This document shows positions 52,891-61,415 of a stretch of DNA of 64,000 nt, piece after piece; within the stretch, counting starts at the first letter, position 1; every line of letters begins with the position of its first letter. The notes below the pieces were generated by a model. It ran no database searches. It was not told where the DNA came from and worked only from the letters and a program-made list of their open reading frames with translations. This DNA is from an uncultured Collinsella sp. (GTDB lineage: Bacteria; Actinomycetota; Coriobacteriia; Coriobacteriales; Coriobacteriaceae). The DNA lies in assembly GCA_902491765.1 (NCBI GenBank), contig CABUIY010000005.1, positions 70,491 through 134,490 on the forward strand, read 5' to 3'. A program made the translations under genes and the position numbers.

Positions 52891-54411
52891 GTGGCCCAAG
52901 AGACGTTTAGCGATCGCCTGCGACAGACTATGTCCAATCGCGACGTTCGCCAGTCGGACGTAATCCGCGCATCGGAGATGCTCGGCAAAAAACTCGGCAA
53001 GAGTCAGATGAGCCAATATGTGAGCGGCAAGACGATTCCGCGGCGCGATGTGGCTGAGCTGCTCGCCCGTATTTTGGAGGTCGATGTTACCTGGCTGCTC
53101 GCCGGCGACGCCGATCAAGGCGAGGCATCATCACCCCGCAACGATTCCAAGCCCGAACCCCATCCCTCAGCTCAAATTGCAAGGAGCACCACCATGCGTA
53201 CTTTTTCTAAATCCACCAAACTCGACAACGTCCTGTATGACGTGCGCGGTCCCGTCGTCGACGAGGCCGCCCGTATGGAGGACGAGGGCGAGCGCATCCT
53301 CAAGCTCAATATCGGCAACCCGGCGCCCTTCGGTTTCCGCACGCCCGATGAGGTCATCAAGGACATGCGCCAGCAGCTGCCCGACTGCGAAGGCTATTCC
53401 AACTCGCGTGGCCTGTTCTCCGCGCGCAAGGCGATCATGCAGTATTCGCAGATCAAGGGCCTGCCCAACGTTCAGATGGAGCATATCTACACGGGCAACG
53501 GCGTGTCCGAGCTCATTCAGCTTTCGATGAACGCGCTGCTCGACAATGGCGACGAGATTCTGATCCCCAGCCCCGACTATCCGCTCTGGACGGCGTGCGC
53601 AACCCTTGCTGGCGGTCATCCCGTACATTATCTGTGCGATGAGCAGGCGGATTGGTATCCCGACCTGGAGGATATGGAGTCCAAGATCACGAGCGCGACC
53701 AAAGCCCTCGTCATCATCAACCCCAACAACCCCACGGGTTCCGTCTATCCGCGCGAGGTGCTCGAGGGCATCGTCGAGATTGCACGCAGGCATCAGCTGA
53801 TGATCTTTGCCGATGAGATCTACGACCGCCTGTGCATGGACGGCTACGAGCACGTCTCGATTGCCTCGCTCGCCCCCGATCTGCCCTGTGTCACCTTTAG
53901 CGGTCTGTCCAAGTCGCACATGATCGCGGGCTATCGCATTGGCTGGATGGTGCTTTCGGGCAACCAGCGCTGCATGAGCGACTTCATCATGGGCATCAAC
54001 ATGCTCTCCAACATGCGCCTGTGCTCCAACGTGCCGGCTCAGTCGATCGTCCAGACGGCGCTCGGCGGCCATCAGTCCGTTAACGACTACATCCGTCCCG
54101 GCGGCCGTGTCTACGAGCAGCGTAACTTTGTGTATGAGGCGCTCAACAAGATTGACGGCATCTCGGTGGTTAAGCCGCGTGCGGCGTTCTACATCTTCCC
54201 CAAGATGGATGTTAAAAAGTTCAACATCACCGATGACGAGCAGTTTGCCCTCGACCTGCTGCACGAGAAGAAGATTCTGATCACGCGCGGCGGCGGCTTT
54301 AACTGGGCCGAGCCCGATCACTTCCGCATCGTGTACCTGCCGCGCATGGAAGTGCTCAAAGAGTCGCTCGAAGACCTCGCCGACTTCTTCGATCACTACC
54401 GCCAGGCGTAA
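52891..54411 (+). CDS. alaA: HTH-domain fusion to alanine aminotransferase AlaA, with an internal start
   Basis: A 506-residue protein. Residues 4-72 form an XRE-like helix-turn-helix (SDRLRQTMSNRDVRQSDVIR, MSQYVSGKTIPRRDVAELLA). From residue 102 it matches E. coli AlaA (YfbQ) closely: DVRGPVVDEA, LNIGNPAPFGF, IINPNNPTGSVY, LSKSHMIAGYRIGWMVL (PLP-binding Lys) and PDHFRIVYLPR. AlaA interconverts pyruvate/glutamate with alanine/2-oxoglutarate. GTG at 52891 follows AAGGAGG. A second AAGGAG stands 8 nt before ATG 53194, at the AlaA start, so the aminotransferase alone could also be made. Confidence 0.9.
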   Translation: MAQETFSDRLRQTMSNRDVRQSDVIRASEMLGKKLGKSQMSQYVSGKTIPRRDVAELLARILEVDVTWLLAGDADQGEASSPRNDSKPEPHPSAQIARSTTMRTFSKSTKLDNVLYDVRGPVVDEAARMEDEGERILKLNIGNPAPFGFRTPDEVIKDMRQQLPDCEGYSNSRGLFSARKAIMQYSQIKGLPNVQMEHIYTGNGVSELIQLSMNALLDNGDEILIPSPDYPLWTACATLAGGHPVHYLCDEQADWYPDLEDMESKITSATKALVIINPNNPTGSVYPREVLEGIVEIARRHQLMIFADEIYDRLCMDGYEHVSIASLAPDLPCVTFSGLSKSHMIAGYRIGWMVLSGNQRCMSDFIMGINMLSNMRLCSNVPAQSIVQTALGGHQSVNDYIRPGGRVYEQRNFVYEALNKIDGISVVKPRAAFYIFPKMDVKKFNITDDEQFALDLLHEKKILITRGGGFNWAEPDHFRIVYLPRMEVLKESLEDLADFFDHYRQA

Positions 54412-54432
54412 CGGCAAAGGTAGCCTGTAATG

Positions 54433-54470
54433 AAACGGTCGGCCCGCAACGGATGCGGGCCGACCGTTTT
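54433..54470 (+). terminator. Intrinsic terminator of the HTH-AlaA gene
   Basis: A perfect 16-bp stem (54433-54448 with 54454-54469), 5-nt loop and TTTT. Confidence 0.9.
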
Positions 54471-54637
54471 CTGTCTAAGCCCGTGCTGTTAGCGCTTGTC
54501 TCGTTGAGCGGGCGAGGTTCGCGCGTGAGCGGTAAGTTCTATTCCAAAATGGAATACAGTGGGCTTAAGCTGGAATTGATGTCCGGGTACCTGCTTTTCT
54601 AGAATGTTTTCAACAAGATGAAAGGCGGTTCCAACCA

Positions 54638-55672
54638 ATGATTATCGATGCAAATTCCTACTGGTTCGACGAGCACATCTTTCATGACGAGACGCTCTGC
54701 GAACAGTTTTTGGCCGAGGTACCCCGCGCCTATGACACCGAAGGCTATCTGACCATGAATTCCGCCGGCAAACGACAGATCGTGATCGAGATGCCCGCCG
54801 GTTCTCCGGGTCTTAACTACATTGAGGGCGACTACACCCTCGAGAAGCGCTTGGCCGATATGGATGAGGCGGGGGTCGACAAGGCGATCCTCAAGCTCCC
54901 CGGCTGCCACGAGTGGATGTCGCTCGAGATGTGCCGGCGTTTCAACGACGGTATGGCTGCTGACGCGAAGGCGTCAAATGGCCGTCTGATTCCGCTTGTC
55001 GCCGTGCCGCCCTTTGGCACCAAAGCGAATTTGGAGGAGCTCGACCGCAGGCTCGACGATGGTTTTGCGGGCGTGCAGCTCTGCGCTCACTACGGCAAGC
55101 GCTATCTCGACGACCAGGTCTTCTCGAGCTTTTTCGAGCACCTGAACGAACGCCATGTCACCGTTTACGTGCACCATGTTCCCGTGCCGGTCGAGAACGA
55201 GTCGCTTCTCGCGTACGACAACCTTCGCCGCTCTTATGGCCGCTGCGTCGACCAAACTACGGCGATCGGCCGAGAGATCTTTGGTGATTTCTTTGAGCGC
55301 TATCCCAATATCAAGATGGTCCACTCCATGCTCGGCGGCGCATACTATGCGTTCAAGGAGATGCTGCTGCCTCATGGTCCCAAGCGCCCTGATGCTTCTG
55401 GCCGTTTTCAGGTCGATACCGAGACCGTTTCCAGGCACCTCGAGAACAACATCTATTTCGACATGTCCCATGCCCAGCCTTGGGGCAAGACACTCCTTGC
55501 CTGCGCGGTTGACGTGCTGGGTGCAGACCATATTGTTTTTGGCACGAGCTATCCCGTTAAACGCGAGTGGCTCACCGAGGGTGTCGCCTGCGTTCGCGCT
55601 GCAAATCTGAGCGATACAGACAGCGACCTTGTGCTTGGCGGTACGGCGCAGCAACTGTACGGTGTCGAGTGA
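54638..55672 (+). CDS. Amidohydrolase-like TIM-barrel protein (COG2159)
   Basis: A 344-residue protein of the amidohydrolase-2 (ACMSD-like) group: GVDKAILKLP, RFNDGMAADAKAS, GFAGVQLCAHYGKRYLDD, VHHVPVP, and VFGTSYP near the end. The N-terminal HxH metal pair that most members have in their first strand is absent here (IDANSYW), so metal binding or activity may be altered. It starts a run of genes with two ceramidase-like hydrolases and a PTS, spaced by 26, 18 and 192 nt. Substrate unknown. Confidence 0.82.
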   Translation: MIIDANSYWFDEHIFHDETLCEQFLAEVPRAYDTEGYLTMNSAGKRQIVIEMPAGSPGLNYIEGDYTLEKRLADMDEAGVDKAILKLPGCHEWMSLEMCRRFNDGMAADAKASNGRLIPLVAVPPFGTKANLEELDRRLDDGFAGVQLCAHYGKRYLDDQVFSSFFEHLNERHVTVYVHHVPVPVENESLLAYDNLRRSYGRCVDQTTAIGREIFGDFFERYPNIKMVHSMLGGAYYAFKEMLLPHGPKRPDASGRFQVDTETVSRHLENNIYFDMSHAQPWGKTLLACAVDVLGADHIVFGTSYPVKREWLTEGVACVRAANLSDTDSDLVLGGTAQQLYGVE

Positions 55673-55698
55673 GCGGCAATCAGAGGGGAGTATCTGCC

Positions 55699-56946
55699 AT
55701 GGACGAAGGAGAGATGAGAGCTGGGGCCGCTCGTGTGGCCATCGATCTTGGGGACGTGTTGCCGTTCGACGGTTTCGACGAACTCCGTCATGAGGTCTTC
55801 GCCCGTGCCCTTATCATCGAGGGGACGGGGCGACGCGCCTGCGTCCTTTCGCTTGAGGTCACCTCGATCGCTCCGGCTCTACTCGCCGATCTGCGTGAGG
55901 TTGTTGAGGATGCCGCCAATTGCAGCGGTGCTTATTCTTGGGTGGTTCCTACCCACACGTTTTCCATGCCTCACGTCCGCACTCCCGGGCATCTTGCCGA
56001 CGATGCTGCCCGCAATCGCAACGAGCGCTATCGCGCAGCGCTCGTCGCTGCCGCCCGCACGGCTGTCGAGCGCGCTGTTGCGGGCATTCGCTCTGCCACG
56101 CTCGCCACTGTGGAGGGCGAATGCCCCGTGAACGTTAATCGCGACATTGAGACGCCTGCCGGCTGGTGGTTGGGCTCGAATCCCAGGGGGTTTGCCGACC
56201 ACACGATGCCCGTACTCGCCATAAGGGATGCCGGGGGCGAGTATGTTGCCGTGCTCGCGACGGCGGACGTTCAGTCCTCCGTGCTCGACGGGTCGCGCGA
56301 CTCCGAGGGGAGGCGCATGGCGAGCGGAGACCTCTTTGGTTTTGCCGCCATGTCACTCGAGCGCGAGCTGGGCGGCGTTGCCCTGTTGCTGCCAGGGGCC
56401 GCGGGCGACCAAGGTCCGGCGGAGCACGCCATGAACGTCATGTTCGATGCGGCCGGCGTTAAGCAGACGGTCGATGCCCATGAGGACGGATACCGCATGC
56501 TGCACCAGCAGGGGCAGGCCTTGGGCGACGCTTTAATCGAGGCCGCTCGCATGGCGCGTGAGGATGACGCTACCGGCATCGATGCCCGCACGGTCGACGT
56601 TCTCCTGCCCGCTCAGACACGCGCCGATTTTCACTCTTTGGCCCCGCACCGAACGTATGAGTTTCATGCCGCTGGCGAGCAGCGCACGAGGGTCTATCTG
56701 CTCCGGCTGGGAAACGTCGAGCTTGTCGGCGTACAACCCGAGGTCTCGAGTGCATTCGGCGCCACTGTGCGCGCCGCTCGGTCCGGCTCTGTGTTCTTTG
56801 CCACACTCGTCAACGGCGGACAGAAGTACCTACCGGCTCCCGACGCGTACGAAAAGATCACCTATGAGGCCATGAACTCCGGTTTTGCCGCCGGATCCCA
56901 TGAGCGCCTCGTCGAAATCATCATTGCCGCCTTGAATGCGGCGTGA
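55699..56946 (+). CDS. Neutral/alkaline ceramidase-like protein, metal site altered (paralogue 1)
   Basis: A 415-residue protein resembling the N-terminal catalytic half of neutral/alkaline non-lysosomal ceramidases: an opening AGAARVAIDLGD, LSLEVTSIAPALL, then VVPTHTFSMPH where the zinc HxH is expected, and LLLPGAAGDQGPAEH. The second His of HxH is Phe, so it may have lost catalysis. The next gene keeps THDH. No signal peptide. ATG follows GAGGGGAG. Ceramidase-like proteins of gut bacteria include enzymes for N-acyl lipids and cyclitols; substrate unassigned. Confidence 0.75.
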   Translation: MDEGEMRAGAARVAIDLGDVLPFDGFDELRHEVFARALIIEGTGRRACVLSLEVTSIAPALLADLREVVEDAANCSGAYSWVVPTHTFSMPHVRTPGHLADDAARNRNERYRAALVAAARTAVERAVAGIRSATLATVEGECPVNVNRDIETPAGWWLGSNPRGFADHTMPVLAIRDAGGEYVAVLATADVQSSVLDGSRDSEGRRMASGDLFGFAAMSLERELGGVALLLPGAAGDQGPAEHAMNVMFDAAGVKQTVDAHEDGYRMLHQQGQALGDALIEAARMAREDDATGIDARTVDVLLPAQTRADFHSLAPHRTYEFHAAGEQRTRVYLLRLGNVELVGVQPEVSSAFGATVRAARSGSVFFATLVNGGQKYLPAPDAYEKITYEAMNSGFAAGSHERLVEIIIAALNAA

Positions 56947-56964
56947 CACAGAAGGAGAACGTGC

Positions 56965-58083
56965 ATGAACATTGGACACGCGCGCCGCAAAATCACCCCA
57001 CAGGGCGACATCTACCTGATTGGCTACCGCAATCTTCCCAACCGTCTTGAACCTGCGACGGGCGTCCATGACGACGTCTTCGCCAACGCCATCCTCTTCC
57101 AGCAAGGCGAACGTGAAGTGTTTCTCTTTAATGCCGATGTCCTCGAGTTCGAGGAAAGCATGGCCGAGGAGGTCAAGACAATGCTCGCCGAGCGCTACGG
57201 CATTGACCGTGATTGCGTCCTGCTCTCGGCGACGCACGACCATACTTCAATCGTCGCTTACCACCGCAGCTGGTGGACGGGAAAATTCGACGAGAACTAC
57301 TACCGCTGGTTCCTCGATACCATTTGCCAATGCTTTGAGGAGTGCCGTGCCAACGCACAGCCCGCGATTTGTCGCTTGGGCAAGCAGGTCATCACCGGTT
57401 TCTACGACAACCGCATCATCCCAGGTGAACTCGCCGACAATGAGGTCATTGTCGTATCGTTCTTCGATACCGAAGGCAAGCCATTTGCGGGCTTTGTGAA
57501 CTGGGCGGTGCATTCCGCTTGCGTCGGACCCGACTGCACGGAGCTCACGAGCGAACTCGCCGGTCTTACCGGCAAAAAGCTCGCTCAGAGTCTTGGTTAC
57601 TATCCGGCCATGGTCGTCGGTGCTGCTGGCGACTGTAGCGACCGCAATTTTCGACAGGGACGCGGCATTCCCGAGGTTGAGCGTGTTTCGACCGGTCTTG
57701 CCGAGGCGATTTCCCAGATCAAGCTCGATTGCGAGGTCATTCTCGATCGCATTGAGCCTCAGACGTTCTATCACACCGTTGCCCATGACGACTTTTCACT
57801 CACGCTTAAGTGTGCCGTTATCAGCTTGGGCGGTATGCACCTCTTTGTGTTTCCGAGCGAGCTCGGCAGCGACCTGGGCATTCGCATGAAGCGCGAATGC
57901 CCGGTCGAGGGAATAGTTTGCGGTTACACCAACGGCTATTTCGAGTATTTCCTTCCGGCACGCGAGTACGGCCTCTCCTTTGAGACCGAGCGTACTCAGA
58001 TTCCCCAGGGCGAACCGGAACGTCTGTGTGACAAGTTCTGCCAGACGACGAGACTTCTCGGCGCAGCAGATTCGCGTCTGTAG
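56965..58083 (+). CDS. Neutral/alkaline ceramidase-like hydrolase (paralogue 2)
   Basis: A 372-residue protein of the same family: IGHARRKITPQGDIYLIGY start, FLFNADVLEF, SATHDHTSIVAYH with the zinc HxH, WAVHSACVG, AMVVGAAGDCSDRN and VFPSELGSDLGIR. It has a complete HxH, so it could be the active partner. ATG follows GAAGGAG. It has no signal peptide, unlike true ceramidases, suggesting an intracellular substrate such as a phosphorylated glycoside or N-acyl amide. Confidence 0.8.
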   Translation: MNIGHARRKITPQGDIYLIGYRNLPNRLEPATGVHDDVFANAILFQQGEREVFLFNADVLEFEESMAEEVKTMLAERYGIDRDCVLLSATHDHTSIVAYHRSWWTGKFDENYYRWFLDTICQCFEECRANAQPAICRLGKQVITGFYDNRIIPGELADNEVIVVSFFDTEGKPFAGFVNWAVHSACVGPDCTELTSELAGLTGKKLAQSLGYYPAMVVGAAGDCSDRNFRQGRGIPEVERVSTGLAEAISQIKLDCEVILDRIEPQTFYHTVAHDDFSLTLKCAVISLGGMHLFVFPSELGSDLGIRMKRECPVEGIVCGYTNGYFEYFLPAREYGLSFETERTQIPQGEPERLCDKFCQTTRLLGAADSRL

Positions 58084-58275
58084 GCCTGATTGCGTGATAT
58101 GGGCCAATGAGGCTCATTGCCATGTGATCGGCATCTTCCATCTTCTCTGCCGTTCCCCATCCCGGGCGTACGTGCGTCCGCGGATTTCAAAGGGGGAAGC
58201 GGGTTCCTTGCCCTCCCACGTCGACTACGGAGGCATGAAATCGATGCTATACCCCGCTCAGAAAAGGAGAATTCC

Positions 58276-59716
58276 ATGAAATACCAGAAGCTTTGCGATG
58301 AAATCATCACAAAGGTCGGTGGTCGAGACAATGTGTTAGACGTGAGCCACTGCATTACGCGTCTCCGCTTCCGCCTCAAGGATGAATCGCTCGCCCAGAC
58401 CAATGAGCTTAAGGCGACGAAGGGCGTCGTTGACGTCATCCAGGCCGGCGGACAGTATCAGGTCGTGATTGGTGCCACTGTCGAGGCCGTCTACAACGAC
58501 CTTGTTCAGATTGGCGGGTTCGACTCCAAACCCGCACTCGATATCGATGAAGGCGACGACGTCAAAAAGGGCGATCCATTCTCGCGTCTGCTGGCCATCA
58601 TCTCCGAGATTCTGCAGCCGGTTCTTGGCGTGCTTATGGCCGGTGGCTTTATCAAGTCGATGCTCGCGCTCTGCACGGTTGCCGGTTGGCTTGCCAAGGA
58701 CAGCAATACGTATGTGACGCTCTCGGCAATCGGAGATTCGGTCTTCTATTACTTTCCGCTAATCATTGGCTGGACGTCGGCCAAGAAGTTCGGACTTAAG
58801 CCCGTTATGGGAATGGCGCTCGGCGGTATCCTCGTCTACCCGACGCTCGTTGCCCTTATGGGTGGAGATCCGCTCTACACGCTCGGCGCCGGTACGGTCT
58901 TCGAGTCCAATGTCTACGGTGATATTTTTGGCATCCCGCTAATCATGCAGAATTACTCATCGACGATTCTGCCTGCGATCTTTATCGTCTGGATTGCCTC
59001 CAAGGTGCACAAGGCCCTTTCTAACGCGCTGCCCGCGCTTGTGAGCTCGTTCTTCCAACATCCTGACGCTCCTCATTTGCGGCATCCTTGGCCTGCTTGT
59101 GGTCGGTCCGGTCATGACGGTCCTCTCCAACATCGTTGCCCAGATCATCTTGATGCTCATCAACTTCCAGCCCGCCATCGCCGGCTTCGTCATCGGCACG
59201 TTCTGGAGCCTGCTCGTCATGTTCGGCCTGCACTGGGGTATCATCCCGCTGTGGTTCCTCGATGTCGCAACCTACGGCTATGACCTTATTAACCCACTCG
59301 TGTATGCAGGCGGTTGTGCCATCGCCGGTGCTGTGCTTGGCATGGTCATCCGAACCAAGGACTCCGAGGAAAATGCTGCCGTCAACATTCCCGCCCTTGT
59401 CTCTTCGATTTTCGGTGTCAACGAGCCTGCGCTTTACGCCATCTTGCTGCCGCGTAAGCGTCTTATGTGGGCAACCTTTATTTCCGCTGGTGTAGGCGGC
59501 GCCATTGCCGGCCTCATGGGTGCCAAACTCTATGCCTTCGGTGCCTCCGGCCCGCTCGGTTTCCCGAGCTTTATTAACCCTGCCGGCATCGACACGGGCT
59601 TTATCGGCCTTGTCATCTCCGGTGTGGTCGCTTTCGTTCTGGCTCTTGTCGCCGCTATGGTGATCGGTACCAGGAAGGACGAGGGCGGTAAGGCGCTCAA
59701 CATCTCGGTGGACTAG
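58276..59716 (+). pseudogene. PTS EIIBC component, frameshifted
   Basis: Frame 1 gives EIIB of the glucose/sucrose type (phospho-Cys26 in DVSHCITRLRFRLKD) and the first half of EIIC up to about 59056 (KALSNALPALVSSFF). The EIIC then continues in the next frame (NILTLLICGILGLLVVGPVMT) to a stop at 59716. A 1-nt insertion or 2-nt deletion near 59056 explains the break. No EIIA domain follows. It could be a true frameshift or a sequencing error. SD AAAGGAG precedes the ATG. Confidence 0.88.
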
Positions 59717-59736
59717 TCTGTCTGCGCACTTTAACT

Positions 59737-59777
59737 AAATATGCCTCGGACGGCGACGTGCCGCCCGAGGCATATTT
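59737..59777 (+). terminator. Terminator after the PTS gene
   Basis: A perfect 13-bp stem (59737-59749 with 59765-59777) around a second small CGGC/GCCG hairpin, then GTGTTTTG. Confidence 0.8.
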
Positions 59778-59839
59778 GTGTTTTGTGCCGTTGTCAGCGT
59801 GTTTGCGGACACAGGTCTGCGGTTGTGGAGCAGCGGGGA

Positions 59840-60763
59840 TTATGACGGTCGTGCCGCGGTGGAAGACGCACGGTCGCCCTGCAGGAGCTGACGGTAGGGG
59901 AGGAAGCCGATGAACGAGACGACCGCCTGCGAGTGCGCGGCATTCCGCTTGAGGTAGAGCCTGACCTCGGAGGTCGTCGCGGGCTCAAGCGGCACCAGGG
60001 CTACCTTTCCGCTGGCAAGCGATTCCGCCGGCTTGCGCATGAGGAATGAGACACCGGCGCCGCGTGCGACAAGAGAGATGATGTTCTCGGCTCGTTTGCC
60101 GGTGAACGTAACACGTGGGCCAAATCCAGCTTCTCGACAAAGGGAAAGGACGAGCTCGCTTACGAACGAGCCTTGGGGAAGCATGAGGAAATTCTCGTCG
60201 ATAAGGTCGTCTATCTCGACGGTGTCACGTTCGGCGAGTGGATGGTCGAGCGAAAGGACGGCCACAAGCCGGTCGGTCGTAAAGGGAATCTTTTTGAACT
60301 CTGGCTCGATGGCGCCGCTGTCACGGATGAAGGCCAGGTCAATGTCCTCGTGCAGGAGCATGCGCTTGAGTGTGTCGCCCTCGCCTTCGATGAGCTCGAC
60401 AGAATATGAGGGGTTCGCCTGCTGAAAATCGATGACGGCGTCCGTGATCCCATAAGGGGCCATAATGGGGATAGAACCTACGGTGAGGTGCTCGAGCGGC
60501 TCACCTGCACCTATTTGAATGGCGGCAAGATAGCGATGCTGAAGCGTCGCAATTTTTTGAGCATAGGGGAGAAGCGCTTCACCTTGCGCGGTGAGTGTTA
60601 CGTGGCGCTTGCTTCGATCGATGAGCTTGCAGCCGAGTTCGTGCTCCATTGCCATGATGTGCTTGGAGAGGGTTGATTGCGACATGAAAAGCAGTTCCGC
60701 CGCATCAAGAAACGTGCGTGACTGCGCTAAGATGGCGAATTCGCCAAAGCGGCTGATGTCCAT
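59840..60763 (-). CDS. LysR-family transcriptional regulator
   Basis: A 307-residue LysR protein with the helix-turn-helix MDISRFGEFAILAQSRTFLDAAELLFMSQSTLSKHI in the first 36 residues, followed by an effector domain. ATG follows GGAGG. It is convergent with the PTS/hydrolase genes across a terminator, and the deformylase gene is next upstream. It may regulate the catabolic locus, but a convergent layout gives no shared promoter. Confidence 0.9.
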   Translation of the reverse strand: MDISRFGEFAILAQSRTFLDAAELLFMSQSTLSKHIMAMEHELGCKLIDRSKRHVTLTAQGEALLPYAQKIATLQHRYLAAIQIGAGEPLEHLTVGSIPIMAPYGITDAVIDFQQANPSYSVELIEGEGDTLKRMLLHEDIDLAFIRDSGAIEPEFKKIPFTTDRLVAVLSLDHPLAERDTVEIDDLIDENFLMLPQGSFVSELVLSLCREAGFGPRVTFTGKRAENIISLVARGAGVSFLMRKPAESLASGKVALVPLEPATTSEVRLYLKRNAAHSQAVVSFIGFLPYRQLLQGDRASSTAARPS

Positions 60764-60799
60764 AGGGAGGCCTCCGGTACCCTCATTTTGGCAGGTGGC

Positions 60800-61210
60800 C
60801 TAAACCACGACGCCATTGCAGTGGTCGATTTCGTGCTGGATGATCTCGGCGGTGTAGCCCGAGAAGTTTTTGATGCGGTGAACGAAGTTCTCGTCCAAAT
60901 ACTCAACCTTAATGCGGCGATAGCGGGTACAGGGACGCTCGCCGATCAGCGAGAGGCATCCTTCGCTCGTCTGATAGGCATTGACCTGCTCAAGAATTTG
61001 AGGGTTGTACATCAGGAGTGTCCTGTTGCCGTCCTTTACGCAGATGATGCGTTTGCGCACGCCGATCATGTTGGCGGCGAGGCCCACGCACTCGCGCTCA
61101 TGCTCGTGGAGTGTATCCAGGAGATCCTGCCCGGTTGCGACATCGTCGGGTCCCGCGTCTTCGGAAGGCAGACGCAAAAAGAACTCGGATTTCATGATGG
61201 GCTTAATCAT
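60800..61210 (-). CDS. Peptide deformylase (short form)
   Basis: A 136-residue protein with EGCLSLIG (motif 2) and IIQHEIDHCNG (motif 3) complete. Motif 1 is VGLAANMIG, where Met replaces the usual Gln. This is the wording of the short second deformylases seen in Firmicutes, so activity is probable but unproved. ATG at 61210 has GAGGAG close upstream; the open frame continues to 61426 but is not used. The other copy in the window (46743) keeps Gln in motif 1 but loses the catalytic Glu. Confidence 0.88.
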   Translation of the reverse strand: MIKPIMKSEFFLRLPSEDAGPDDVATGQDLLDTLHEHERECVGLAANMIGVRKRIICVKDGNRTLLMYNPQILEQVNAYQTSEGCLSLIGERPCTRYRRIKVEYLDENFVHRIKNFSGYTAEIIQHEIDHCNGVVV

Positions 61211-61415
61211 GGCGGGCTCCTCATGTCTTATGCTTTCGTGGACTTTTAATAATAGCGCGGAAGGAAAGCTGTGCGTCCGCGTTACAATCTTACGATATTG
61301 GACCATGTTGCCAGATTCGTCGTGTACGGCGTCTGGCGTAAGTCTAGGGCTCATTTTTCGCCCTGGACCGTTCCTCTGGGGCGATGCGACTGTCGTTCCA
61401 AGAGGAAGGAAATGC

